Positions 34,115-42,948 of a stretch of DNA of 64,000 bases are shown here, one piece after another. The notes under the pieces were generated by a model that worked only from the letters and a program-made list of their open reading frames with translations, ran no database searches and had not been told where the DNA came from. Every line of letters begins with the position of its first letter. Within the stretch, counting starts at the first letter, position 1. A program made the translations under genes and the position numbers. This DNA is from Bacteroidota bacterium (GTDB taxonomy: Bacteria > Bacteroidota > Bacteroidia > Bacteroidales > F082), in the NCBI GenBank assembly GCA_020444415.1, contig JAHLLA010000006.1, positions 1 to 64,000 on the forward strand. Reading direction: 5' to 3'.

Positions 34115-34813
34115 ATGCAAAACAAAGAGAAAAAACAGGGAATCATTGCAGGTATCTCACTGCTTATTATGGCCATTGTAGCAGGTTTCACTTTTGGATA
34201 TGCTCACAATAATCTAGTAGCAGATTCGCCTGAAATTACGCTAATGAACCTGATAACTGATAAATCATTATTTTTTGCAGAGTTGTCTGGTTGGAGCATC
34301 ATCTTTATTACTGACTTAATCGTAGCTGTGGCGTTGTTTTTCTTCTTTAACAGTACGTCAAAGCGAATATCGATGTTAACAGCGATCATAAGAATTGCTT
34401 ATACGCTTATACTTGGGATTGCCATTATCCAGCTTTTTAAAATAATTCCTATCCTATCTTTAGACTACCCTTTGTCAGACAAAATTAACGCAACAGTATC
34501 AGCCGCTCATATTCAACAATTTGAAAAGCTTTGGTCTGTTGGCCTCATTGTATTTGGATTCCATCTAATTGGATTGGGGTATTTATCGGTTCAATCAAAA
34601 TCAGTGCCTTCGCTATTGGGTTATTTACTGTATTTCGGAGGAATCAGTTATACGTTTTTAAATACTTCCATCCAGTTGAGTTTATTCGACACTATTGTAC
34701 TCAACTCAATCGAGAATGTTCTAGCCTTGCCAATGGCACTTGCAGAAATCCTGCTTGCTTTCTGGTTAATATATTTTGGATTCCGAAAAACACCTTCCAA
34801 AATCGAATCATAG
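34115..34813 (+). CDS. DUF4386-family membrane protein
   Basis: A 232-residue integral membrane protein with about six hydrophobic segments: residues 9-28, 52-78, 87-107, 138-157, 165-185 and 205-226. The GIIAGISLLIMAIVAGFTFGY opening, FHLIGLGYLSV and LLGYLLYFGGISY segments match the DUF4386 family. No function is known for the family. Its end overlaps the open frame of the downstream serine hydrolase gene, whose preferred start is five bases after this stop codon, so the two are surely co-transcribed. Confidence 0.88.
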   Translation: MQNKEKKQGIIAGISLLIMAIVAGFTFGYAHNNLVADSPEITLMNLITDKSLFFAELSGWSIIFITDLIVAVALFFFFNSTSKRISMLTAIIRIAYTLILGIAIIQLFKIIPILSLDYPLSDKINATVSAAHIQQFEKLWSVGLIVFGFHLIGLGYLSVQSKSVPSLLGYLLYFGGISYTFLNTSIQLSLFDTIVLNSIENVLALPMALAEILLAFWLIYFGFRKTPSKIES

Positions 34814-34817
34814 GGAA

Positions 34818-36371
34818 ATGAAAAAAACGATTAAAATAATTGTATTTACACTAGTTATTCTTCCGGTTCTTATTCTGGTTGTTTTATCCATTAAATTTTC
34901 ACCGGTATATGTGTACCGTTTAATCACCCAGAATGTGGCCGACGTTTATGATTACCAACTTTACGAAAACAGAACTATAAAAGGCGCTGATAGCAAGTTT
35001 CAGCTCAAGGAAAACCAAAATGAAAAATATGTTGAAGATTTGTTCCAGGACAGGGTGTTGCGTTCCGGTTTTAAAACATTTGACGAATGGGCAGAAAAAT
35101 CGCAAACCACAGCCTTGATTTTCATCCGTAAGGATACGATTTTATATGAGAAATACTTTAATGGATTCAGCAGGGATTCTTATTTCCATTCACAATCGAT
35201 GGCAAAATCGTTTATTTCATTTTTGATTGGTGCGGCTATTGATGACGAGTTGATTTCGGGAGTAGACGATCCCATGACAAATTACATTCCGGAGCTCAAA
35301 GAGCGTGATATGCGATTTGAAAATATCACCATCATAAACCTGCTCGAAATGCGCTCAGGGCTTGAATATAATACAAGCTACCTTCCGGGAACCAATATTC
35401 ATGCTCCGTGGCATGATGAGGCAATAGGGTACTACCATCCAAATGTTCGGAAACTGCTGCTTGAGGAAGTTGAAATTAAATCGGAACCGGGTAAAATGTT
35501 TCAATATTGTAATTACAACACCAGTTATTTGGGATTAATCATAGAAAGAGCTACAGGCAAAACTGTTTCAAAATATCTGGAAGAAAAATTGTGGTCACAG
35601 ATTATGGAATACGATGCATTATTTTCTATCGACAGCAAAGAATCAGGGTTTGAATACATGCCCAGCAGATTAATAGCCAGAGCAATCGACTATGCCCGGT
35701 TTGGGCGTTTATATCTAAAAGAGGGTGACTGGAATGGTAAACAAATAATTTCGCAGAATTGGATTAAAAAATCGACGAGGGAGGATAAATCTATTCCACG
35801 CAGCATTTATCCTGGTTGGCTTGGCGGTGACAATTGTAATCACACCTATTATAGTTACCAGTGGTGGGGGAATGCCGAATGTGATTCAAGCTATCAGTTT
35901 TTCGCAAATGGAAACCTTGGGCAAAACATTTACGTCATTCCCGACGAAGAAATTATTATTGTGCATTGCGGTAATTCGCTGGAATATTACAATGAAGGCG
36001 ACTTGTGGCATGTCGCGGATGGTATTCGTTTTAACGATTTTCATCAGCTAATAGTTAACAAAGGAGTAGCAGAAGCTATTCAGGAATATCATGAAAAGAA
36101 AAAACAACATCCCAGCTATCATCCATTTGATGAGCGTTTTTTAATGGATAAAGGATATGCGTATCTGGATGCTGGAAAAACAGAAGATGCAAAAAAAATA
36201 TTTGTATTAAATATCGAATCCTATCCTGATTCATGGCAGGTTTATAATAACATGGCAGAGGCCTATGCCAAAAGCGGGGATGCAGATTCTGCCATCATGT
36301 TGTATCAAAGATCACTAACAATGAAACCTGAAAACAATTGGGCAACGGAGAAACTAAAGATGCTTGAATGA
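34818..36371 (+). CDS. Class C beta-lactamase-fold serine hydrolase with C-terminal TPR
   Basis: A 517-residue membrane-anchored hydrolase. It has an N-terminal TM segment (about residues 6-26), then a beta-lactamase/6-aminohexanoate-dimer-hydrolase-like domain with the SxxK nucleophile in SQSMAKSF (about residue 128) and the second motif YCNYN. A TPR-like stretch closes the protein (ERFLMDKGYAYLDAGKTEDAKKIF; NMAEAYAKSGDADSAIMLYQRSL). I chose ATG 34818 (MKKTIKI), because the open frame from 34776 would start inside the DUF4386 gene. It may hydrolyse amides, esters or peptides; it is not necessarily a resistance enzyme. It is one of three such hydrolases within 7 kb. Confidence 0.9.
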   Translation: MKKTIKIIVFTLVILPVLILVVLSIKFSPVYVYRLITQNVADVYDYQLYENRTIKGADSKFQLKENQNEKYVEDLFQDRVLRSGFKTFDEWAEKSQTTALIFIRKDTILYEKYFNGFSRDSYFHSQSMAKSFISFLIGAAIDDELISGVDDPMTNYIPELKERDMRFENITIINLLEMRSGLEYNTSYLPGTNIHAPWHDEAIGYYHPNVRKLLLEEVEIKSEPGKMFQYCNYNTSYLGLIIERATGKTVSKYLEEKLWSQIMEYDALFSIDSKESGFEYMPSRLIARAIDYARFGRLYLKEGDWNGKQIISQNWIKKSTREDKSIPRSIYPGWLGGDNCNHTYYSYQWWGNAECDSSYQFFANGNLGQNIYVIPDEEIIIVHCGNSLEYYNEGDLWHVADGIRFNDFHQLIVNKGVAEAIQEYHEKKKQHPSYHPFDERFLMDKGYAYLDAGKTEDAKKIFVLNIESYPDSWQVYNNMAEAYAKSGDADSAIMLYQRSLTMKPENNWATEKLKMLE

Positions 36372-36472
36372 TTTCAACTTAATGAATGTTTGATTAATGG
36401 ATACAATCAGGTTTTCGATAGAGTAACTGTAATGAAACAAATTAGATTTTTTTAAATAAAGAAACAAACCTC

Positions 36473-36480
36473 TAGATTTG
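36473..36480 (+). promoter_or_regulatory. -10 element (TAGATTTG) of the DUF6624 gene
   Basis: A full TAnnTTTG match, 24 bases before ATG 36505. Confidence 0.6.
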
Positions 36481-36504
36481 TCATCATGGGTAAAATAAAA
36501 AAAC

Positions 36505-37161
36505 ATGAGATTTATTTTAATATGCATTTTAGGATTAACAATAGCTTGTTCAAATATTAACAACCCACAAAAGGATCAAACTCCTGAAAATCTAATGGCT
36601 GTGTTGGATACAATTTGGCGTACAGAACAAGAACCCATCAGATTAAGAGATTCTTTGATGAGAATCTATGGAGCTGACTCAGAACAGTTCCAGGAACAAC
36701 AGGAAATCTACAAGAGGAACCATCTGATTAATGAAAGAAAAATAAAAAACATCCTTGATAAATATGGATGGCCAACCAAAGAAATGATCGGAGAGAGTGG
36801 CAATTTGACAATATGTAATGTCATTCAGCATTCCGATAATTCAATACGACTAAAATATCTTCCATTGATGAGGCAAGCTGTAAAAGAAGAAAAATTAGAA
36901 CCACGATTTTTGGGAAGGGCAGAAGATAGAATTGCGACAGAAAGAGGTGTCTTGCAAATTTACGGAACACAGATAAAGTATTATCCTGAAACAAAAATTT
37001 TCGATGTATGGCCGATAAATGACCCGGTGAATATTGATAAGAAAAGAGCAGAAATAGGACTTGGCCCAATAGCTGAATTTTTAAAAAACAGGTTTGAAAT
37101 TGAATGGCAGATTGAAGAGCAAATAAAAAGGACGGAAGAATTTGAAAAAGAACAAAACTAA
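36505..37161 (+). CDS. DUF6624-type lipoprotein, 218 aa
   Basis: The signal peptide ends LTIACSNI with a lipidation cysteine at residue 15. The mature part is charged and helical, with the YGWPTKEMIGESG...VIQHSDNSIRLKYLPLMRQAVK block that marks the DUF6624 family, followed by RIATERGVLQIYGTQIKY and PVNIDKKRAEIGLGPIAEF. The family's function is unknown; such proteins are often found in stress or phage-related gene mixtures. It has its own promoter and a possible terminator. It sits alone between two serine hydrolase genes. Confidence 0.85.
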   Translation: MRFILICILGLTIACSNINNPQKDQTPENLMAVLDTIWRTEQEPIRLRDSLMRIYGADSEQFQEQQEIYKRNHLINERKIKNILDKYGWPTKEMIGESGNLTICNVIQHSDNSIRLKYLPLMRQAVKEEKLEPRFLGRAEDRIATERGVLQIYGTQIKYYPETKIFDVWPINDPVNIDKKRAEIGLGPIAEFLKNRFEIEWQIEEQIKRTEEFEKEQN

Positions 37162-37179
37162 AACAGAACTGTTTTTTTT
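37160..37179 (+). terminator. Possible terminator after the DUF6624 gene
   Basis: AAAACAG (37160-37166) pairs with CTGTTTT around a very tight centre, followed by a run of T residues. It begins at the stop codon. The short loop makes it only moderately convincing. Confidence 0.45.
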
Positions 37180-37301
37180 GGGTCTGGTTCATCTTCCTCT
37201 GTCAAGGAATTTTGTGGAAATAACACTTTTCACAATGCGATATATTTTTAGATAGAGATAAGATTTTAATAAAAAGAAAGGTCCCAAAAATATTTGACAT
37301 C

Positions 37302-38342
37302 ATGAAGAAAAAACAAATAAAACGAATACTCAGAATAATCTTTATTCTTGCAAGCATTGGCTCCTTGTACTTCGTACCCTGGATATTGGTAAAGGCATGG
37401 ATTGTTCCACTACCGGATACAGTTCAGGAACAATTGGATGAAGCCATTGCTTATGGGTTTGATGGGATGATTGTTTACGTGGACCAGGCCGGGAAGCCAC
37501 CGGAGTTTTATGCAGCAGGCTGGCACGACCGAAAAGCTAAAATACCTGCCTACCCACAAGCCATATTCAAGATTGCCAGTATTACCAAGCTATATATCGC
37601 TGTGGCTACTGCAAAATTAGTAAAAGCAGGGCGTTTGTCTTTGGATAAAACACTTGCTGAATACTTTCCGGAACTTGTGGGAAGAATTGAAAATGCTGAT
37701 AAAATTACCTTACGAATGATGGTGCAGCACCGGAGTGGCATTCCTAATTTTGTAGACCATCCTGATTTTTGGACAAAACCTCCGGAAAGCAGGCAAGAAA
37801 CACTTGAGTACGCACTGGATTTACCAGCTGACTTTGAACCAGGTGAAGATTACGGTTATTCAAATACCAATTATATGTTGATTGAAGACCTCATTGATAA
37901 AACCCTGGGCTATCCCCACCAACAATATATCAAGGAGGAAATTTTAATACCGCTTGGGCTGAAAAACACTTACGGGTCGCTTAGTGAAGTGAATATAGAC
38001 GATGTGATGAGTGGCTATTATGTTGGCTACGATGAAGATTTTAAGTATGATAATGTAGGCTTAATGCTAGCGACAGCAGAAGATGTGGGCATATTCTTAA
38101 GGGCGTTAAACGATGGTTCGGTGTTTAATGAAGGTGAGCAGGAAATCTATTCATCCATTTATGAGTACGAACATACAGGCCTTATTGTTGGCTACCAGAG
38201 TATCGCTAAATACCACAAAGATATGGACATGGTAATTATCCAATTTAATAATACAACCAATTTTAATGGATATGAATGGAACTTAGCTGAAATTTTTTAT
38301 AACCGTATTGTAAAAATATTGAGAAGAGAAAAAAGCTCATAA
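37302..38342 (+). CDS. Beta-lactamase-fold serine hydrolase, 346 aa
   Basis: An exported or membrane-anchored hydrolase with one N-terminal hydrophobic segment (about residues 10-29). The class C beta-lactamase/D-alanyl-D-alanine carboxypeptidase motifs are SITK in FKIASITKLYIAV (SxxK, near residue 94), HRSGIPNF, and YSN in YGYSNTNYML. The substrate is unknown; related proteins include esterases and peptidases as well as lactamases. It ends only eight bases before an AraC remnant begins, which suggests that DNA was lost or rearranged at its 3' side. No strong promoter is seen; AATATTTG near 37287 is one base from consensus. Confidence 0.9.
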   Translation: MKKKQIKRILRIIFILASIGSLYFVPWILVKAWIVPLPDTVQEQLDEAIAYGFDGMIVYVDQAGKPPEFYAAGWHDRKAKIPAYPQAIFKIASITKLYIAVATAKLVKAGRLSLDKTLAEYFPELVGRIENADKITLRMMVQHRSGIPNFVDHPDFWTKPPESRQETLEYALDLPADFEPGEDYGYSNTNYMLIEDLIDKTLGYPHQQYIKEEILIPLGLKNTYGSLSEVNIDDVMSGYYVGYDEDFKYDNVGLMLATAEDVGIFLRALNDGSVFNEGEQEIYSSIYEYEHTGLIVGYQSIAKYHKDMDMVIIQFNNTTNFNGYEWNLAEIFYNRIVKILRREKSS

Positions 38343-38350
38343 TCAATTAA

Positions 38351-38587
38351 AAAATTTCGTTACTTAAAGAATCAAACAGGATAAAGAAGAAAAACTTCAA
38401 TGAATTTATAAACCAGTTCCGAATTAAATATTTTAAAGAAATTGCCCTCAACCCAAAATTCAAACACATGACGCTGTTGGGCATGGCCTACGAAAGTGGG
38501 TTCAATTCCAAAACAGTATTCAATGTTTTTTTTAAGAAAAAGGAAGGAATCATACCAGGTGCCTGGTTGAAAGCTGCTAAAAAGTAA
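38351..38587 (+). pseudogene. AraC-type DNA-binding domain remnant
   Basis: An open frame without a start codon follows a TAA at 38348-38350 and ends at TAA 38585-38587. Its translation contains NFNEFINQFRIKYFKEIALN, then MTLLGMAYESGFNSKTVFNV and FFKKKEGIIPGAW. It aligns throughout with the C-terminus of the fusion regulator at 31214-33013 (NFNEFINHYRLNYFKSIV; MTLLGIAYESGFNSKTVFNA). The whole sensor part and half of the AraC domain are missing, so this is a decayed paralogue. The residues that remain are well kept, pointing to fairly recent loss. It lies between a serine hydrolase gene and an outer membrane protein gene. Confidence 0.85.
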
Positions 38588-38606
38588 TTTCCTGTAAAAG
38601 ATTCCA

Positions 38607-38635
38607 AATCTCACCAACGTACTGAATCTCACCAA
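38607..38635 (+). promoter_or_regulatory. Direct repeat AATCTCACCAA x2
   Basis: AATCTCACCAA is found at 38607-38617 and 38625-38635, 18 bases apart, followed by the inverted repeat CGTCCG/CGGACG (38638-38643, 38656-38661) and the -10 element at 38671. The shared TCACCAA core resembles the TCGCCGA repeats before the gene at 24928. A paired activator site is a reasonable inference. Confidence 0.45.
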
Positions 38636-38670
38636 TGCGTCCGTAATTATATTTTCGGACGACCAGCCTC

Positions 38671-38678
38671 TAGCTTTG
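38671..38678 (+). promoter_or_regulatory. -10 element (TAGCTTTG) of the 38762 gene group
   Basis: A full TAnnTTTG match, 83 bases before ATG 38762, downstream of the paired direct repeats. Confidence 0.65.
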
Positions 38679-38761
38679 CTGCATTTTTGCATTGTCAATT
38701 TGAAATAATGCGAATGGAAAATTTATTTAACAAAATACTAAACAACTAAAAACGAAGAAAA

Positions 38762-39487
38762 ATGAAAACAAAAACTACTTTAAACACAAACATTATAAGG
38801 AAAATCAGAAGACCTTTTACAAGCCGGAGAAATGGATTTCTAAACAATGCACAAAACATATCATTTAGGCGAAACCTGGTTTTGTCGATAATCTTTCTCA
38901 TGTTCTTTTTTGTATCAGGGAAAATTCACGCTCAAAAAGAAGAAAAGAGTTGGAAAACTGATACTACCCGTTCAGGAAAACAAATTAGGAATGCCGTAAA
39001 CGTTTGCCCGGGAGGAATTGCCTTTGGTATTTTTTCGGCCAACTACGAGCGCTTATTAAAGCCAAACCATGGACTGGTTTTTAGAGCTGATTACGAAAAT
39101 ATTCCTAAAGCGTATTCGGATGCAAATATTGAAGCATATGGTATGGCCTTTATCCTGAATTACCGGTATCATATCGGTGGTGGACTCGAATCGTTTTACG
39201 CAGGTGCATACGCCAGGTACAGGGTATACAATGGTACAGGAAACCAGGAAGGATCAATATTTGACTTTTCAATACCAGAAGTAACTGTAGGATTAAACGT
39301 TGGCAGACGCTGGATTTGGAAAAGCGGTTTTACCCTGAACCTTGCATTTGGATATGGCTATATGGAAAGCTGGCGAAATATAGACACGGAAAATCCGTAT
39401 AACGAAGCTGCTGTAAACGTATTTGAAGAGCAATATGATTTCATGAGCCCGTTTTATGGAGAGTTTTCGATAGGATACGCCTTCTAA
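38762..39487 (+). CDS. Outer-membrane beta-barrel-like protein, 241 aa
   Basis: I do not recognise a named family. The product has an unusually long basic N-region (about 37 residues, with RKIRRPFTSRR) before a hydrophobic segment (LVLSIIFLMFFFVSG) and a cleavage-like HAQ. The mature part alternates aromatic and polar residues (FGIFSANYERLLKPNHGLVFRADY; YAGAYARYRVY; LNLAFGYGYMESW) and ends in FSIGYAF with a terminal phenylalanine, as barrel proteins of the outer membrane do. The start is uncertain because no other ATG precedes the hydrophobic segment. It is followed by a second barrel-like protein gene 41 bases later. Confidence 0.75.
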   Translation: MKTKTTLNTNIIRKIRRPFTSRRNGFLNNAQNISFRRNLVLSIIFLMFFFVSGKIHAQKEEKSWKTDTTRSGKQIRNAVNVCPGGIAFGIFSANYERLLKPNHGLVFRADYENIPKAYSDANIEAYGMAFILNYRYHIGGGLESFYAGAYARYRVYNGTGNQEGSIFDFSIPEVTVGLNVGRRWIWKSGFTLNLAFGYGYMESWRNIDTENPYNEAAVNVFEEQYDFMSPFYGEFSIGYAF

Positions 39488-39528
39488 AATTTGAATAAAA
39501 AATAGTTTACAAATAGAAATTTATAACA

Positions 39529-40140
39529 ATGAAAAGATACAGCTTCATACTATTAACAATACTGCTATCAATATATAGCTATTCACAGACTGAGAAAATA
39601 TTATCCCTTGATCATCATTTGAAAACCAGGACCATTACATCATATGGTGCCCCCTTGGTTAATTTTACCCAAATGAATAAGAATTGGGGAGTGCTGATAG
39701 GTGGAAAAGGAGGCGTATTGATCAACCAAAAATTCTCTTTCGGTGGCATTGGGATGGGAATGGTGAAAGACCCAAAATTTAATGGTGCTGGATCTCCCGA
39801 TTTTAACAACAACCCACTCGAAGTAAGCCTGGGCTCAGGTGGCTTGTTTGTAGAGTACATCTTCAATTTTAATTTTCCCGTAAGCCTTTCAATACCGGTA
39901 AACCTTATGGCTGGTGGCGTTTCTGTTAAAGACACAGAGACCGATACAAAAATAGAATCATCGGGAATTTATATTCTTGAACCGGGAATAAATGTTGCTT
40001 TCAGAGTCTCAGCGAATTTTGCCCCAACCATCAATGTATCGTACCGACAGGTTTTTGGAAGTGACCTGGAAAACCTCACCAACAAGGAAATTTCAGGATT
40101 GAACCTTGGTTTGATACTGAAATTTGGAAATTTTAACTAA
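39529..40140 (+). CDS. Outer-membrane beta-barrel-like protein, 203 aa
   Basis: The signal peptide ends YSYSQ (residues 1-20). The mature part is glycine-rich with alternating strands (GVLIGGKGGVLINQKFSFGGIGMGMV; SLGSGGLFVEYIFNFNFPVSLSIPVNLMAGGVSV; INVSYRQVFG) and ends LGLILKFGNFN, typical of small outer membrane barrels in Bacteroidota. No enzymatic motif is seen. It overlaps the open frame of the next hydrolase gene, whose true start is 37 bases beyond this stop codon. It is probably transcribed with both neighbours. Confidence 0.78.
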   Translation: MKRYSFILLTILLSIYSYSQTEKILSLDHHLKTRTITSYGAPLVNFTQMNKNWGVLIGGKGGVLINQKFSFGGIGMGMVKDPKFNGAGSPDFNNNPLEVSLGSGGLFVEYIFNFNFPVSLSIPVNLMAGGVSVKDTETDTKIESSGIYILEPGINVAFRVSANFAPTINVSYRQVFGSDLENLTNKEISGLNLGLILKFGNFN

Positions 40141-40177
40141 TTATTCTTCAGTAACTTTCAATTTAAAACACAGAGAA

Positions 40178-41329
40178 ATGAAAAATATAGTCATCCTATT
40201 TCTATCTATTTTATTATTAGGAAATCTGAATGCTCAGGATTTTAATAATACTCATAATGAAGTAGATAAACTATTCCGTAATGAACTGAAAAAGGAAAAT
40301 GTGCGCAATGCATTTCTGGCTATTTATTCTCCTTCACTCCAGTTTGACTGGGAATTTGCAGGAGGTTTTTTTAAAAGTGGTGAGCCAATAACTACTCTCA
40401 ACGCTTTTTATTCTGCGAGTATAGGCAAAACATTTACCGCTACTGCTATTGCAATTCTTATGGAACAAAAACAGTTGGATTATGAAGATAAAATCAGTAT
40501 GTATCTTCCCCGCAAAGTGATAGAAAACCTGCATGTTTTTGAAGGAAAAGACTATTCTACAGAAATTACAATTGCACAATTGCTGCAGCATACTTCAGGT
40601 TTACCTGATTATTTTGAAGGCGAAACAGTTGATGGGAGCCCTAATGTGATCCAAAGCATATTTATTGACACGTCAAAATTTTGGAACCCGGTTGAAATCA
40701 TCAGCTTTTCCAAAGAAAAAATGAAGCCTAATTTTTTGCCTGGCGCTGGATATATGTATACTGATACTGAATATGTATTACTGGGGATGATCATTGAGCA
40801 TATTAGCGGGATGGCTTTACCAGATTTTTTTCAGAAATATTTATTTGAACCACTTGAAATGTATAATTCCTGGATTAATCTACGCTCGAAACCCTTAATT
40901 CATACTGGCAAAATGGCGGAATTTTATGCAGGAGATTTTGAAGGCAGCACCATGACAAGTTTAAGTGCTGATTGGGCCGGGGGAGCACTTGTTACTACTT
41001 CAGCCGATTTAATTACTTTCCAGTTTGCTTTGAATACCGGAGAGATAATTTCTAAAAACACCCTCGAAACCATGCAAAAGTGGATACCTGAAACAATGGG
41101 GATGTACTATGGTTTTGGCCTGCGTAAAGTTGTGTTCAATGAATTATCTCCTATGTTACCCGATTTGTATGTGGTAGGTCATTCGGGAAGTACCGGTTCG
41201 TTTATGTACTACTGTCCGCAACTGGATGTTTATATTGCCGGTACATTAAACCAAACAGACGCCGTGCAAGATGCTGTTGTTTTAACAGCCAATATATTAT
41301 CACTGATAAGCGAGAACATTCACAATTAA
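40178..41329 (+). CDS. Beta-lactamase-fold serine hydrolase, secreted, 383 aa
   Basis: The third serine hydrolase of this region. The signal peptide ends NLNAQ (residues 1-18). Class C motifs are the SxxK in YSASIGKTFTAT, the LLQHTSGLPDYF block, YTD in MYTDTEYVL where YxN is usual, and HSGSTGS near the C-terminus in place of KTG. With Asp instead of Asn in the second motif and no KTG, activity on beta-lactams is doubtful; an esterase or peptidase role is more likely. I chose ATG 40178 (MKNIVIL), since the longer frame from 40124 starts inside the previous gene and would bury the signal peptide. Confidence 0.88.
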   Translation: MKNIVILFLSILLLGNLNAQDFNNTHNEVDKLFRNELKKENVRNAFLAIYSPSLQFDWEFAGGFFKSGEPITTLNAFYSASIGKTFTATAIAILMEQKQLDYEDKISMYLPRKVIENLHVFEGKDYSTEITIAQLLQHTSGLPDYFEGETVDGSPNVIQSIFIDTSKFWNPVEIISFSKEKMKPNFLPGAGYMYTDTEYVLLGMIIEHISGMALPDFFQKYLFEPLEMYNSWINLRSKPLIHTGKMAEFYAGDFEGSTMTSLSADWAGGALVTTSADLITFQFALNTGEIISKNTLETMQKWIPETMGMYYGFGLRKVVFNELSPMLPDLYVVGHSGSTGSFMYYCPQLDVYIAGTLNQTDAVQDAVVLTANILSLISENIHN

Positions 41330-41403
41330 GATTCATGGGTGAAGAATATGTCCCGAACACACCCACCAAAAAAAAGTAGGGCTATCTATTAAATACTAAT
41401 AAC

Positions 41404-41769
41404 ATGAAAACTATAATCAACATTTCAATTTTTATCATTCTGACTGCATCACTTTCTAGTTGTGCAATTCATAACGGCAACATGAATAATTCTGCTTCTT
41501 TAAATGAAGCAAACTTTAACTACATCCAGCAGGATTTAAACGGTAAATCTCAAACGATAAAAGTATTGGGAATTGGCGGCCTTGGTGATGATGCCCTTGT
41601 TGCAGACGCAAAAAAGGATATGCTGACTGATATTGATTTACATGCAAATCAGGCGCTTGTAAATGTAACAGTTAACTGGAAGAGATCCTGGGTATTTTTT
41701 GTTCGCAAAACCAAGTGCACTGTTACGGCAGATGTGGTGGAGTTTCGTGAGCAAAACGAAGGGATTTAA
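41404..41769 (+). CDS. DUF6567-like lipoprotein, 121 aa
   Basis: A small lipoprotein with signal ending LSSCAIH (Cys20). The mature sequence MNNSASLNEANFNYIQQDL, KVLGIGGLGDDALVADAKKDML, ANQALVNVTVNWKRSWVFF and CTVTADVVEF is characteristic of a widespread Bacteroidota family of about 120 residues which I recall as DUF6567; the number is from memory. No function is known. It probably sits on the inner or outer membrane facing the periplasm. No promoter match is seen in the 74-base gap, so it may be read from the gene group upstream. Confidence 0.8.
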   Translation: MKTIINISIFIILTASLSSCAIHNGNMNNSASLNEANFNYIQQDLNGKSQTIKVLGIGGLGDDALVADAKKDMLTDIDLHANQALVNVTVNWKRSWVFFVRKTKCTVTADVVEFREQNEGI

Positions 41770-41902
41770 TAAATGGGTCTTAATATTATAATTCGTTATA
41801 TAAACCCAAGTCAATTGCAAAAGAACAACGTTCGGATTATCCTTCCATAAATGTCAACCTTTAAGTAGAACAAATAAATCTTAAAACAGAGAAAATGAAA
41901 TC

Positions 41903-42754
41903 ATGAAAAAACAAAAAGTTTTATTGGCAGGAGCAACAGGCTATCTTGGGCGGCATATTACACAGGAACTGGTGACGTCAGGTTATGAAACAAAAATCAT
42001 TGTTCGGGATATTGACAAAGTACAACTAAAGCATTCTAATCTTGAAATAGTTGAGGCTCAGCTAACCAATCCCGAAACATTAAAAGGTATATGCAGCAAT
42101 GTAGATATCGTAATCAGTACAGTTGGTATCACCAGACAAAAAGAAGGATTGACATATATGGATGTGGATTACCAGGCAAACGTAAATTTGATAAACGAAG
42201 CAAAAGCCAATGGGGTAAAAAAATTTATTTATATATCTGTATTGAATGGAGAAAAGCTAAGGCATCTAAAAATATGCGAGGCCAAAGAAAAATTGTGTGA
42301 TTATTTAAAAGCATCCGGGCTTGATTACTGTATAATCAGACCCAACGGTTTCTTTTCTGATATGAGGGATTTTCTAAAAATGGCAAAGGCAGGAAAGGTT
42401 TATCTATTTGGCAATGGAAAATTAAAACTGAATCCAATTCATGGTAAAGATTTGGCAAAAGCGGTTGTCGATACAATAGATTTGGATACAAAAGAAAAAG
42501 ATATTGGTGGTCCCGATATTTTATCTCAAAATGAGATTGCAGAATTAGCCTTAAAAGCATATTCAAAACCAATCAAAATTGTTCATCTTCCTGACTGTAT
42601 CAGAAAATTAGTGCTTTGGTTTGTGCGAGCATTTGCCAGTTCCAAATCTTATGGGCCTATTGAATTTTTTATGACCACTATGGTGATGGATATGCAAGCA
42701 CCTCAATACGGCAAACAAAAATTAGAAAACTTTTTTAAGGAAAATACAAATTAA
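41903..42754 (+). CDS. Atypical SDR (NmrA/epimerase-like) oxidoreductase
   Basis: A 283-residue atypical SDR. The dinucleotide-binding motif GATGYLGRHI lies at about residues 10-19. DVDYQANVNLINEAKANGVKKFIYISVLNGEKLRHL and the DYCIIRPNGFFSDM segment match the SDR-a5/NmrA-like group that includes complex I NDUFA9-like and isoflavone-reductase-like proteins. The C-terminal part carries a hydrophobic helix pair (PDCIRKLVLWFVRAFAS). It may act on lipid-soluble or quinone substrates or assist assembly; the real function is unknown. A good terminator follows 24 bases after the stop codon. Confidence 0.85.
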   Translation: MKKQKVLLAGATGYLGRHITQELVTSGYETKIIVRDIDKVQLKHSNLEIVEAQLTNPETLKGICSNVDIVISTVGITRQKEGLTYMDVDYQANVNLINEAKANGVKKFIYISVLNGEKLRHLKICEAKEKLCDYLKASGLDYCIIRPNGFFSDMRDFLKMAKAGKVYLFGNGKLKLNPIHGKDLAKAVVDTIDLDTKEKDIGGPDILSQNEIAELALKAYSKPIKIVHLPDCIRKLVLWFVRAFASSKSYGPIEFFMTTMVMDMQAPQYGKQKLENFFKENTN

Positions 42755-42777
42755 AACTTTGACGAATTGAGCCCTTC

Positions 42778-42801
42778 AAGTGTTTCTTTAAAACACTTTT
42801 T
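42778..42801 (+). terminator. Rho-independent terminator after the 41903 gene
   Basis: AAGTGTTT (42778-42785) pairs with AAACACTT (42791-42798) around a 5-base loop, followed by T residues to 42801. It closes the plus-strand accessory region. Confidence 0.75.
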
Positions 42802-42890
42802 GCACTTCATGAAAAATTTGATGGATAGATAGGCGCTCCTGATTTTTGAAGCATCTAAATATGTAAAGGGTATTAAGGGGAATATTTAAG

Positions 42891-42928
42891 AAAGAGGCCA
42901 TCTCATGTACTTGTGGGACAGCCTCTTT
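42891..42928 (-). terminator. Terminator of the basic-tail protein gene
   Basis: AAAGAGGC (42891-42898) pairs with GCCTCTTT (42921-42928), with further internal pairing of TCTCA with TGGGA. On the minus strand it is followed by TTTCTT. It lies 20 bases beyond the stop codon of the minus-strand gene. Confidence 0.7.
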
Positions 42929-42948
42929 ATATGGATTAAATAACCAAA

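Noticed and set aside
38372-38698. 108-residue minus-strand frame
   Set aside because: It runs antisense through the AraC remnant and the promoter of the next gene; the sense strand has clear homology to a known domain.
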